Shown piece after piece: positions 35,443 to 42,534 of a stretch of 47,042 nt of DNA. The notes beneath the pieces were generated by a model. That model saw only the letters and a program-made list of their open reading frames with translations, had not been told where the DNA came from and made no database searches. How positions within the stretch are numbered: the stretch's first letter is position 1; each line of letters starts with the position of its first letter. Source of the DNA: Oscillospiraceae bacterium (lineage in GTDB: Bacteria; Bacillota; Clostridia; Oscillospirales; Ruminococcaceae); the NCBI GenBank assembly GCA_017848055.1, contig JAGALZ010000044.1, positions 1-47,042 of the forward strand. The letters are read 5' to 3'. The position numbers were made by a program, and so were the translations under genes.

Positions 35443-35814
35443 ATGAAAAAAAGAGTTTATAAGGCTATGATTAGTACTATTTTACTAGTCGCCGCTTTTT
35501 CATCCTTCTGCACAGTTACGGCGTTCGCCGCCGCAGGTGAAGCACAGCCGATGTTCAGTAAAGAACAGTTTTTCGATAATATCAAGGAAAGATGGCGCAT
35601 TGCACTTATGATAAGCCTCGTGGTATGTGCCCTTGTTTGTTTGAGTGCTGTTAAAAAAAGACAAAGCAGGAATAAGAACAAGAGGACTGGCTATATCGAC
35701 TACATCGGAGCAGGTCTGATGAGCATAACCACCGAAGAGGATAAACATATCGATACACGAACAGTCTGCATTGATGCTGATGTATATCACAGGCGCAGAC
35801 GTCGCAACAGGTAG
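35443..35814 (+). CDS. Small secreted/membrane protein resembling the C-terminal half of a TPM (YgcG-like) protein without its TPM domain
   Basis: The start is ATG 35443, behind AAGGAGG. The 123-residue product has a signal peptide (MKKRVYKAMISTILLVAAFS, cleavage near AFAAA), only about 20 residues outside, a transmembrane helix (WRIALMISLVVCALVCLSAV), and a cytoplasmic tail rich in Lys/Arg, ending HRRRRRNR. The tail segment IDYIGAGLMSITTEEDKHID followed by TRTVCIDADVYH aligns by eye with the tail of the TPM protein at 36969-37787 (KTVKKQPDANSYVKSGSFNL and then FRNDTFMYSNTTRT). Each lies just downstream of one of the two zinc-ribbon paralogs. I infer a duplicated TPM gene that lost its globular domain. 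Function is unknown. Confidence 0.72.
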   Translation: MKKRVYKAMISTILLVAAFSSFCTVTAFAAAGEAQPMFSKEQFFDNIKERWRIALMISLVVCALVCLSAVKKRQSRNKNKRTGYIDYIGAGLMSITTEEDKHIDTRTVCIDADVYHRRRRRNR

Positions 35815-35863
35815 GCTTCGGGGTAAAGCCGACAGGTAAAATTTATTTTAAGGGGAGCAATCA

Positions 35864-36955
35864 ATGGCTGAAAATATGATTGTCTATAAGTGCCCCGAAT
35901 GCGGTGCGGATATTCAGTTCAGTGCCGCTGAGGGTAAGATGAAATGCCGCTACTGCGACGGCGAATTTGATATAAAAGAGCTTGAGGACTACGACAAAGG
36001 TCATTTTAAACAAAAGCCGGAAGAATTCAACTGGAAGAATTTCGACGAACGAAAAGGACGGGAAGACTGGTCGGCAGATGAGCTTAATCAGCTTGCTACA
36101 TACCGTTGCTCGCATTGCGGAGGAGAAATTATCGGCGAGGGTACAACTATGGCAACAAAATGTCCGTATTGCGATAATCCTGTTGTCATGGGAGAATCAA
36201 TCGACGGACTGCTAAGACCTGACCTTATAATACCTTTCAAGAAAACGCCGGATGACGTGCAAGAGGCCTTCAAGCGTTTTATGAAAGGAAAGCTTTTGCT
36301 TCCGTCAAAATTCAAGAAACGTAATAAACCCGAGAATCTGAAGGGACTGTATGTCCCGTTCTGGCTTTTTGACTGCGACAGCGACGGACAGGCAGACTTT
36401 ACCGCAACCAAGGTAACCTCATGGCGTTCAGGCGATTACAGATATCGTAAAACCGACTATTATTCTGTCAAGAGAGCAGGTAAAATGACCTTCCTTGATA
36501 TCCCGGTTGACAGCTCAACCAAAATGGACGACAGCTTTATGGAGTCTATCGAGCCGTATAATTACAGAGATATCGAAAAATTCAACTCAGCATACCTCGC
36601 AGGCTATATGTCCGACAGATATGACGTTGATGTGAAGGATAGTATCGAAAGAGCCAACCGCAGAATACGAGCAAGTACAAGTGAAATGCTCCGTTCAACC
36701 GTGTATGGCTATAATTCCGTGAGTACAAGCAGCCTCAGCGTGCAGATAAAAGAAGGCGATATACAATATGCCCTGCTGCCGGTCTGGATGATGAATACCG
36801 AGTATAAGGGCAAGACGTACACAATTGCAATGAATGGCCAGACAGGAAAAATGGTCGGAGAGCTTCCGATAGACTATCTCAGGCTGGTACTTTACCTGCT
36901 TGCGGCATTCCCGATAATAGCGGCAATATTAACGTTGCTGTTCGGCATGATGTAG
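35864..36955 (+). CDS. Double zinc-ribbon membrane protein, paralog B
   Basis: This 363-residue paralog of the 34353-35429 product has the same architecture. The ribbons are Cys10, Cys13, Cys28, Cys31 (CPEC...CRYC) and Cys82, Cys85, Cys100, Cys103 (CSHC...CPYC). The central domain has LIIPFKKTPDDVQEAFKRFM and LLPSKFKKRNKPENLKGLYV, then FWLFDCDSDGQADFTATKV. ALLPVWMMNTEYKGKTYTIA precedes a C-terminal helix (LRLVLYLLAAFPIIAAILTL). It begins MAENMIVYKCP exactly like paralog A and has a similar AAGGGGA ribosome binding site. The linker between ribbons is more charged (EDYDKGHFKQKPEE). The TPM gene starts 13 nt after its stop. The paralog pair is probably a tandem duplication of a zinc-ribbon plus TPM module. 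Confidence 0.88.
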   Translation: MAENMIVYKCPECGADIQFSAAEGKMKCRYCDGEFDIKELEDYDKGHFKQKPEEFNWKNFDERKGREDWSADELNQLATYRCSHCGGEIIGEGTTMATKCPYCDNPVVMGESIDGLLRPDLIIPFKKTPDDVQEAFKRFMKGKLLLPSKFKKRNKPENLKGLYVPFWLFDCDSDGQADFTATKVTSWRSGDYRYRKTDYYSVKRAGKMTFLDIPVDSSTKMDDSFMESIEPYNYRDIEKFNSAYLAGYMSDRYDVDVKDSIERANRRIRASTSEMLRSTVYGYNSVSTSSLSVQIKEGDIQYALLPVWMMNTEYKGKTYTIAMNGQTGKMVGELPIDYLRLVLYLLAAFPIIAAILTLLFGMM

Positions 36956-36968
36956 GAGGTGGCTTGAA

Positions 36969-37787
36969 ATGATAAAGAAGATTTTTTCATTCATTGCCTG
37001 CATTGTAATGATGACCGCCGTGTCGGTTGTAGCTTCTGCAGCGTCTGAATATGGAGACGAAAGAGTAGTAGACAGAGCAGGTCTGTTTACCGACAGCGAG
37101 GAAAATTCGCTCAGAGAAATTACCGACAAAATCAAAGAAGAGTTTGGCTTTGACTGCGTTATGGTTACTGTCAATTCATATTATAACGACAATATGCTTG
37201 GTGCATATTCGCCGATGGATTTAAGTGACTATGCTTATAAATTCTATAATAACGGCGATTACGGTTACAACGGTATCATTTTTGTCGTTTCCATGAGTAC
37301 AAGAGAATGGTGGTTTCTGCAGTTCGGAGAAGGTAAGACAATAATCTCTGATTCCTACGGCCTTGAGTGGCTCGAATATAAGGTTTTGGATGAGCTTAAG
37401 GACGGCGAGTATTATGAGTGCTTTGATAAGTTTGCAAGCTCGGTGTACGACTTTGCGAAGGAAGCAACAAATAATAAGCCTTACAGTACAGGTAACCCGT
37501 ATCTTGATGTCGAAGCATACTGGGGAAAGATAAAGGGAAAGCTTATTGTCATAATTATAATATGTGTTGCAGCGCTGGCTCTAATTGCATGGATTCTGAT
37601 AAGAACTATGAAGACCGTGAAGAAGCAGCCCGATGCAAACAGTTATGTCAAGAGCGGAAGCTTCAATCTCTATTTCAGAAATGATACATTTATGTATTCC
37701 AATACAACAAGAACAAGGGTGAACAGCGGCTCACGTGGCGGCAGAGGCGGTGGCGGAAGCCGAGGCGGAAGAGGCGGCCGTTTCTAA
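36969..37787 (+). CDS. TPM (YgcG-like) domain membrane protein
   Basis: The 272-residue protein has a signal peptide (MIKKIFSFIACIVMMTAVSV, cleavage near ASAA) and then a TPM domain of about residues 33-170. That domain opens with ERVVDRAGLFTDSEENSLRE and has DYGYNGIIFVVSMSTREWWF. A transmembrane helix (IVIIIICVAALALIAWILI) and a cytoplasmic tail ending in a Gly/Arg repeat (GGRGGGGSRGGRGGRF) follow. TPM domains act outside the membrane; in plants one works in photosystem II repair and others are linked to membrane stress, but a bacterial role is not settled. The Gly-Arg tail is unlike the usual Gly/Ser/His tail and could bind nucleic acid or phospholipid. The start at ATG 36969 has GGAGGTGG upstream, immediately after paralog B. 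Confidence 0.88.
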   Translation: MIKKIFSFIACIVMMTAVSVVASAASEYGDERVVDRAGLFTDSEENSLREITDKIKEEFGFDCVMVTVNSYYNDNMLGAYSPMDLSDYAYKFYNNGDYGYNGIIFVVSMSTREWWFLQFGEGKTIISDSYGLEWLEYKVLDELKDGEYYECFDKFASSVYDFAKEATNNKPYSTGNPYLDVEAYWGKIKGKLIVIIIICVAALALIAWILIRTMKTVKKQPDANSYVKSGSFNLYFRNDTFMYSNTTRTRVNSGSRGGRGGGGSRGGRGGRF

Positions 37788-37812
37788 AATAAAATAAAGC
37801 AACTTCAAGGAG

Positions 37813-39009
37813 GTGAGGATTATCATAAACCATAATGTACAAACAAAAAGTAAAAAAGACGATGACTATATCGACGTTGCGAAAAATGCCGATTACCAGA
37901 ATCAGTCGCATGAGTATTACAGAGAGTTTCTTAACTGGAGAAGCTCGGGCGATAATCCTTACGCCTATTCATTCGTAAGAAGAAAAAATGAGTATTCGTA
38001 TGTAGACGGCAAGGGATATGTAAGCAACGACCCCGGCGATAAGGAGAAGAAGGTTTTAAAAAGATGCTGTCGTCTTATCGCAATGACGATGTTTACCATA
38101 ATACTCTTTTCACTTGCAGAGATGTTCTATGTAAGTATGTATTATAAGACCTTCGTCTTTTCAACTACAAAGGTACTCTATGGACAATCCGTAGAAACCT
38201 ACGATGTTCCGATGTCGCTGTGTCTGGGAATATGTCTGATAAGAAGTCTGAAGTATATAATTCCGACGCTTATCTTTATCCTTGATACAAGAATCCCGGG
38301 AGAAGTCTTTTTGCCGAAAGCGGATAAGATGTTCCCGAATATGACAGCCTGTGCGTTTGTAATGGCTCTTATGGCAGCGTCATTTTGCAGAATTTCAAAT
38401 GACGTGCTTGCATATATCGCAGAGAAAATCGGTATCGGTGTGTATAGATTCGATTATATGTATTCAAGCAATCCGCTTGTAACGATTGCTTTCGGATTTT
38501 GTAATTGCATATTTCTTTCGGTGCTGTCTGAAGTGCTCTTCCGTGGACTTATCCTGCAGACAATGCGTCAGTTCGGGGATATGTTTGCATTTATTATCTG
38601 CTGTGTGACAGAGGCATTCTGCGGGTTTGACATTCTCGGATACGGAAGCACAATCTGTATCGGAATTATCATAACACTGTTTACCCTCAGAACAGGTTCG
38701 ATAAAAACAGCAATCGGTATGAGGATAAGTGCAACAACGCTGTTTTTCCTGCTCGATACCGTCGGAGTGTATCTTGAAAAAAACTACGCAATGATTGCCG
38801 AAGCAGGCGTGTGTCTGATAATTATAGCAATCTCGCTCGTTATCTATTCAAGAGTAACTCTTGCACAGAACTTCAGCTTTAACGTGAACAACTCAAAAAC
38901 CCACCTTTCTATCGCAAAAAAGCTGTCAATATTCTTCTCGCATAGCGGAATAATGCTGTGGCTGATTATTGTCCTGACCGTGGCACTTTTCTCGCTCAGA
39001 TTTGTCTGA
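37813..39009 (+). CDS. CPBP/Abi-like polytopic membrane protein with eroded protease motifs
   Basis: From the GTG at 37813 the protein has 398 residues: about 90 hydrophilic N-terminal residues, then eight or so helices. The segment SEVLFRGLILQTMRQFG (about 239-255) matches CPBP motif 1 (EExxxR), but the first Glu is Ser. The later CPBP motifs (FxxxH and HxxxN) appear as AFCGFD and MRISATT, without the histidines and asparagine. It may be a pseudoprotease or a scaffold. The start is uncertain: the GTG overlaps the AAGGAGG Shine-Dalgarno (37807-37813), and in-frame ATT (37819) or ATC (37822) would be better spaced. It follows the TPM gene by 25 nt and probably closes that operon. Confidence 0.75.
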   Translation: MRIIINHNVQTKSKKDDDYIDVAKNADYQNQSHEYYREFLNWRSSGDNPYAYSFVRRKNEYSYVDGKGYVSNDPGDKEKKVLKRCCRLIAMTMFTIILFSLAEMFYVSMYYKTFVFSTTKVLYGQSVETYDVPMSLCLGICLIRSLKYIIPTLIFILDTRIPGEVFLPKADKMFPNMTACAFVMALMAASFCRISNDVLAYIAEKIGIGVYRFDYMYSSNPLVTIAFGFCNCIFLSVLSEVLFRGLILQTMRQFGDMFAFIICCVTEAFCGFDILGYGSTICIGIIITLFTLRTGSIKTAIGMRISATTLFFLLDTVGVYLEKNYAMIAEAGVCLIIIAISLVIYSRVTLAQNFSFNVNNSKTHLSIAKKLSIFFSHSGIMLWLIIVLTVALFSLRFV

Positions 39010-39017
39010 CTTTTTTG
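38996..39017 (+). terminator. Weak candidate terminator after the CPBP-like gene
   Basis: TCAGA-TTTG-TCTGA (38996-39009), 5 bp, overlaps the stop codon and is followed by CTTTTTT. It is short, so termination may be partial. Confidence 0.4.
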
Positions 39018-39027
39018 AAAAAAGGTA

Positions 39028-39056
39028 TTGACAAACCGAAAATAATGGTATATAAT
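39028..39056 (+). promoter_or_regulatory. Sigma-A promoter of infC-rpmI-rplT
   Basis: Consensus TTGACA (39028-39033), a 17-nt spacer and consensus TATAAT (39051-39056). Transcription would start near 39063. Confidence 0.92.
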
Positions 39057-39062
39057 ATTAAA

Positions 39063-39191
39063 GCAAACAAAGAAGAGCTGTTCCGTTCTCACCTTAAGCC
39101 ATAGGCGAAAAGGTCGATATTATGAATATACGCCGTGAAAATCGGCTGTGTTTATGAGCGTGAACAGAAGTGTTGCGCTCATTTTTATTTT
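39063..39191 (+). ncRNA. Probable L20 leader with attenuator upstream of infC
   Basis: The position (between promoter and infC of infC-rpmI-rplT) and the segment TTCTCACCTTAAGC fit the L20 leader known from Firmicutes. The 3' end is a terminator hairpin, ATGAGCG (39154-39160) with CGCTCAT (39176-39182), plus an inner AACA/TGTT, followed by TTTTATTTT. CTGTTC (39078-39083) can instead pair with GAACAG (39162-39167), which is inside the terminator. That gives a mutually exclusive long-range antiterminator, as expected for feedback by L20. The family assignment is from memory, not from a covariance search. Confidence 0.8.
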
Positions 39192-39205
39192 GGAGGTGTT
39201 GCGTC

Positions 39206-39724
39206 ATTAGCAACAAGGAACTGCAAATCAACGAAGAAATCCGCGATAAGGAAATTCGTGTAATCGACGTTGACGGAACTCAGCTTGGAGTTATGTCCGC
39301 AAAGGAAGCTCTTGAGCTTGCTATCGAAAGAGACTTAGACCTTGTAAAAATCGCCCCGGGTGCAGTGCCGCCTGTGTGTAAAATCTTAGACTACGGAAAG
39401 TATGTCTTTGAACAGGGCAAGAGAGAAAAGGAAGCTAAGAAAAACCAGAAGGTTGTGGAAATCAAGGAGATAAGAATGTCTTCAACAATTGATACACACG
39501 ACTTCCAGACAAAGGTTAATCAGGGCATCAAGTTCTTGAATGGCGGAGATAAGATTAAGGTATCCGTCAGATTCCGTAAGCGTTCCGTAGCACACCCACA
39601 GCTCGGAGAGGAACTTATGAATAAGTATAAGGAAGCAGTATCCGAAGCAGGCAGTGTTGACAAGCCGTTCAAAATGGAAGGACGCAGTCTGGTGATGTTC
39701 GTATCACCAAAGTCTTCTAAGTAA
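39206..39724 (+). CDS. infC: Translation initiation factor IF-3 (AUU start)
   Basis: IF-3 binds the 30S subunit, prevents premature 50S joining and checks the start codon. The natural start is ATT at 39206 (reads ISNKELQINEEIRDKEIRVI), 9 nt after GGAGG at 39192-39196. The in-frame ATG at 39170 lies in the leader terminator, upstream of the Shine-Dalgarno. AUU starts are a known trait of infC, used for autorepression because IF-3 rejects non-canonical codons. The 172-residue protein has the N-domain (DGTQLGVMSAKEALELA), the KxxKxxK linker region (KREKEAKKNQKVVEIKEIRM) and the C-domain (FLNGGDKIKVSVRFRKR). It leads the infC-rpmI-rplT operon. Confidence 0.96.
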   Translation: MSNKELQINEEIRDKEIRVIDVDGTQLGVMSAKEALELAIERDLDLVKIAPGAVPPVCKILDYGKYVFEQGKREKEAKKNQKVVEIKEIRMSSTIDTHDFQTKVNQGIKFLNGGDKIKVSVRFRKRSVAHPQLGEELMNKYKEAVSEAGSVDKPFKMEGRSLVMFVSPKSSK

Positions 39725-39744
39725 ACAATTAAGGAGGATATATT

Positions 39745-39948
39745 ATGGCAAAGGTAAAAATCAAGACACATTCCGGCGCTAAGAAGCGTTTCAAGGTAAC
39801 CGGAACAGGCAAGGTTAAGTTCCAGCACACAAACAAGAGACACAGACTCATTTCCAAGGGCCACAAGCGTGTAAGAACACTCCGTAACACAGCTTACGCA
39901 ACAAGCGCTGACATCAAGAATGTAAAGGCTCTTATCCCTTACAAGTAA
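39745..39948 (+). CDS. rpmI: Large ribosomal subunit protein L35
   Basis: The 67-residue L35 is very basic and begins MAKVKIKTHSGAKKRFKVTG, the family signature, followed by KRHRLISKGHKRVRTLRN. It binds 23S rRNA in the large subunit. AAGGAGG sits upstream of ATG 39745. It lies in the conserved order infC-rpmI-rplT, with 20 nt to infC and 56 nt to rplT, and is covered by the leader control described upstream. Confidence 0.97.
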   Translation: MAKVKIKTHSGAKKRFKVTGTGKVKFQHTNKRHRLISKGHKRVRTLRNTAYATSADIKNVKALIPYK

Positions 39949-40004
39949 ACAAAACGAGTAATAGGGACGTACAATTAAAAGATAATTTCAGGAGGTAATT
40001 AACT

Positions 40005-40358
40005 ATGGCTCGTGTAAAGGGAGCAATGATGACTCGTAAGAGAAGAAACAAGACTCTGAAGCTTGCTAAGGGCTACTTCGGAGCAAAGAGCAAGCACTTT
40101 AAGATGGCTAAGCAGGCTGTGATGAAGTCCGGCCAGTATGCATACATCGGCAGAAAGCAGAAGAAGAGAGATTTCAGACAGCTCTGGATTGCAAGAATCT
40201 CCGCTGCTTGCAAGCTCAACGGCACAAACTACTCAACATTTATGAACGGCGTAAAGAAGGCTGGCATCACACTCAACCGTAAGATGCTCTCCGAAATCGC
40301 TATCAATGACGCAGCAGGCTTTACTGCAATCGTAGAAAAGGCAAAGGCTGCTCTCTAA
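40005..40358 (+). CDS. rplT: Large ribosomal subunit protein L20
   Basis: L20 is an early assembly protein of the 50S subunit and, in Firmicutes, the feedback regulator of this operon by binding the leader mRNA. The 117-residue protein begins [20 protein letters not shown] and has [20 protein letters not shown], the 23S rRNA-binding part. The ATG at 40005 has CAGGAGG upstream. A strong terminator follows 10 nt after the stop, ending the operon. Confidence 0.98.
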   Translation: MARVKGAMMTRKRRNKTLKLAKGYFGAKSKHFKMAKQAVMKSGQYAYIGRKQKKRDFRQLWIARISAACKLNGTNYSTFMNGVKKAGITLNRKMLSEIAINDAAGFTAIVEKAKAAL

Positions 40359-40368
40359 TGCAATAAGC

Positions 40369-40403
40369 AACACGCACATTTTACACCTGTGCGTGTTTTG
40401 TTG
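40369..40403 (+). terminator. Terminator of infC-rpmI-rplT
   Basis: AACACGCACA (40369-40378) pairs perfectly with TGTGCGTGTT (40388-40397), 10 bp, followed by a T-rich TTGTTGT run. Confidence 0.9.
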
Positions 40404-40444
40404 TATATTAAGGTAAATTATTTTCGGGAAAGGAGGGGCATAAT

Positions 40445-41248
40445 ATGCTTATTTCAAGTAAGGATAATGCTAATATAAAGTCGCTTGTAAAGCTCATATC
40501 CAGCAAAAAAGAGAGAGCCGAAAAGGGCGAATTTGTAGTAGAAGGTATGCGAAACTGCATAGATATGGTTATGGCGTATGAAAACGATGAGGTTGAAATA
40601 TCTGCACTTTTCTATACCGCAAAAGCACTTGAAAAGTATAAGGAGCTCCTTCCGACCGATTGCTTTAACACAGTACCACAGAATATAAGCTTTGAAATAA
40701 CCGAAGAGCTTTCTCAGAGAATTTCTCAGGGAGAAGGCTCGCAGGGAGTCTTTGTCATTGCGAAAAAACTTGACAAAATTTTAAACTGCGATACAATAGA
40801 TTTAAACGGCAAGTATGTCATTCTCGACAATATCCAGGACCCGGGTAACCTGGGAACAATCCTAAGAACAGCCGATGCGATGGGTGCAAGCGGAGTAGTC
40901 CTTTGCAATAATTGCTGCGATTTGTATAACCCGAAGGTTGTAAGAAGTGCAATGGGAAGCTTATCAAGAGTGAGCGTTTATGTCGAAAACAGCTTTGAAA
41001 ACGCATTCGATGTGTTTAAGAAATGCTCGGTGCCGGTTGTCGCATCAGTGATAAACGGCGGAGAGGATATTTCATCATTTGATTTTCCGAAAAGCTGTGC
41101 AGTCGTGATTGGCAACGAAGGCAGAGGAATGCCGAAAGAGCATGTAAAGCTTTGCGATAAAAGCGTAACTATCGCTATGAAGGGAAATATCAATTCTCTC
41201 AATGCCGCAACTGCCGCTACAATCATTATGTGGGAGATGTTCAGATGA
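40445..41248 (+). CDS. TrmH/SpoU family RNA 2'-O-methyltransferase
   Basis: The 267-residue SPOUT enzyme uses S-adenosylmethionine to methylate a ribose 2'-OH of RNA, probably 23S rRNA. The N-terminal substrate-binding domain begins MLISSKDNANIKSLVKLISS and has GEFVVEGMRNCIDMV. The three SPOUT motifs are intact: DNIQDPGNLGTILRTADA (motif 1 with the catalytic Arg), VIGNEGRGMP (motif 2) and SLNAATAATI (motif 3, the trefoil knot). It resembles RlmB/TsnR-type proteins; the exact site is not deducible. The start at ATG 40445 has AAAGGAGGGG upstream. The stop overlaps the dprA start by ATGA, suggesting cotranscription. Confidence 0.92.
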   Translation: MLISSKDNANIKSLVKLISSKKERAEKGEFVVEGMRNCIDMVMAYENDEVEISALFYTAKALEKYKELLPTDCFNTVPQNISFEITEELSQRISQGEGSQGVFVIAKKLDKILNCDTIDLNGKYVILDNIQDPGNLGTILRTADAMGASGVVLCNNCCDLYNPKVVRSAMGSLSRVSVYVENSFENAFDVFKKCSVPVVASVINGGEDISSFDFPKSCAVVIGNEGRGMPKEHVKLCDKSVTIAMKGNINSLNAATAATIIMWEMFR

Positions 41249-42516
41249 TGGATTTTGCTAAGAATAATCTCGTTTACTGGGCATGGCTCTCATTGGCATT
41301 CGGTGCATCAAGCAGACGTAAGTGGATAGTTCTTGAGCAGTTTGATAATGATGTTGTTGCATGCTACCGTGCGTTAAGAGACGGCGAAACCGATATGCTT
41401 TCTGATGCCGAGAGAAGAAATGTGAGGAGCGTAACGCTCGAAAAGGCGCAGGAAAAGCTTGCGGAATGTGCGGATAAGGATATTTTTGTATATGGTTATG
41501 AAAGTGAGGGCTATCCTTCAAAGCTGAGGAATATTTCAAATCCCCCGGCTGTATTATTTTCAACGGGAAGCCTTGACTTTCTCAACAATAGAGCAATAAT
41601 AGGTGTCGTAGGTGCCAGAGATGCAAGCGAGTATTCGCTTAAGGTAACCGACAGCATATGCCGCAACCTCGCACAGTGGGGTGTGGTAATTGTCAGCGGA
41701 GGTGCGTTCGGTGTGGATACCCAGGCGCATAAGTCAGCAATCGCAGGTGGCGGTAAAACCGTGGCTGTAATGGGCGGCTCCGTAGACAGCGATTATCCGA
41801 AGGGAACAGCAAAGTTCAAGCAGTATATTTCTGAAAATGGTGCCGTTATCTCAGAGCACTTCTTAGGACATGAGCCCAGAGGCGGAGATTTTGTCGCAAG
41901 AAACAGAATCTTAACCGGAATATGTGACGGCGTTCTGATTACGCAGGCATCAAAAATCAGCGGAGCATTGAACTCAGCTTCGCATGCAGTGTCGCAGGGT
42001 AAGGATGTGTTCTGTGTCCCGCCTTGTGATGTGTTTTCAAAAAGATATGCAGGAGTTTCATCGCTTTTGCGTGACGGCGCAATCCCGGTGTTCTCGCATA
42101 GAGATATACTGATGCAGTATGCAGCAGTAAGAAATCAGAGCAAGGAATTTGCAAGAGATTTGTCTATGGTCTATGAAACTGAAGAAAATCCCGATTTTGC
42201 AGATGACCTGCTTGTGGAAAAGAAAAAGCGTGAGTCAGCTAAAAAAGCTCCACGCCGAAAAACTAAGGAGCAGACGGAAAAGCTTCAGGAGGAGCAGGAA
42301 ATGCATCCTCAGGAACCCGTTATGCCCGACACATCAGAGCTTACTGAGCTTCAGAAAAATATAGTAAAGGCAATTTTTGACGGCACAGTGCAAGCAGATG
42401 AGCTTTCCGCAAAGCTTGATGTGGATATCTCAGAGCTTTTTGCAGAGCTTACCGAGCTTGAAATGCTCGGCATTGTCAGAAGTGCCGCCGGCAACAGCTA
42501 TAAGCTCAACCGATAA
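41245..42516 (+). CDS. dprA: DNA-processing protein DprA
   Basis: DprA loads RecA on single-stranded DNA taken up during transformation and is widely conserved even where transformation is unknown. I place the start at ATG 41245, which overlaps the previous stop (ATGA) and has GGGAG (41232-41236) 8 nt upstream; an in-frame GTG at 41230 is ahead of that. The length is 423 residues. An N-terminal SAM-like part is followed by the Rossmann domain: GVVGARDASEYSLKV, VIVSGGAFGVDTQAHKSAI, VAVMGGSVDSDYPKG, RNRILTGICDGVLITQA and SGALNSASHAVSQGKDV. After a Lys/Glu-rich linker (about 320-365) the C-terminus holds a winged-helix domain (LTELQKNIVKAIFDGTVQAD). topA follows after 18 nt. Confidence 0.95.
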   Translation: MMDFAKNNLVYWAWLSLAFGASSRRKWIVLEQFDNDVVACYRALRDGETDMLSDAERRNVRSVTLEKAQEKLAECADKDIFVYGYESEGYPSKLRNISNPPAVLFSTGSLDFLNNRAIIGVVGARDASEYSLKVTDSICRNLAQWGVVIVSGGAFGVDTQAHKSAIAGGGKTVAVMGGSVDSDYPKGTAKFKQYISENGAVISEHFLGHEPRGGDFVARNRILTGICDGVLITQASKISGALNSASHAVSQGKDVFCVPPCDVFSKRYAGVSSLLRDGAIPVFSHRDILMQYAAVRNQSKEFARDLSMVYETEENPDFADDLLVEKKKRESAKKAPRRKTKEQTEKLQEEQEMHPQEPVMPDTSELTELQKNIVKAIFDGTVQADELSAKLDVDISELFAELTELEMLGIVRSAAGNSYKLNR

Positions 42517-42534
42517 CGAAACGGAGATGGAGAA

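Noticed and set aside
34353..35892. The 29-nt repeat at the starts of the two zinc-ribbon genes as a recombination or attachment site
   Set aside because: It is in frame at the same codons of paralogous genes, so common descent or gene conversion explains it.
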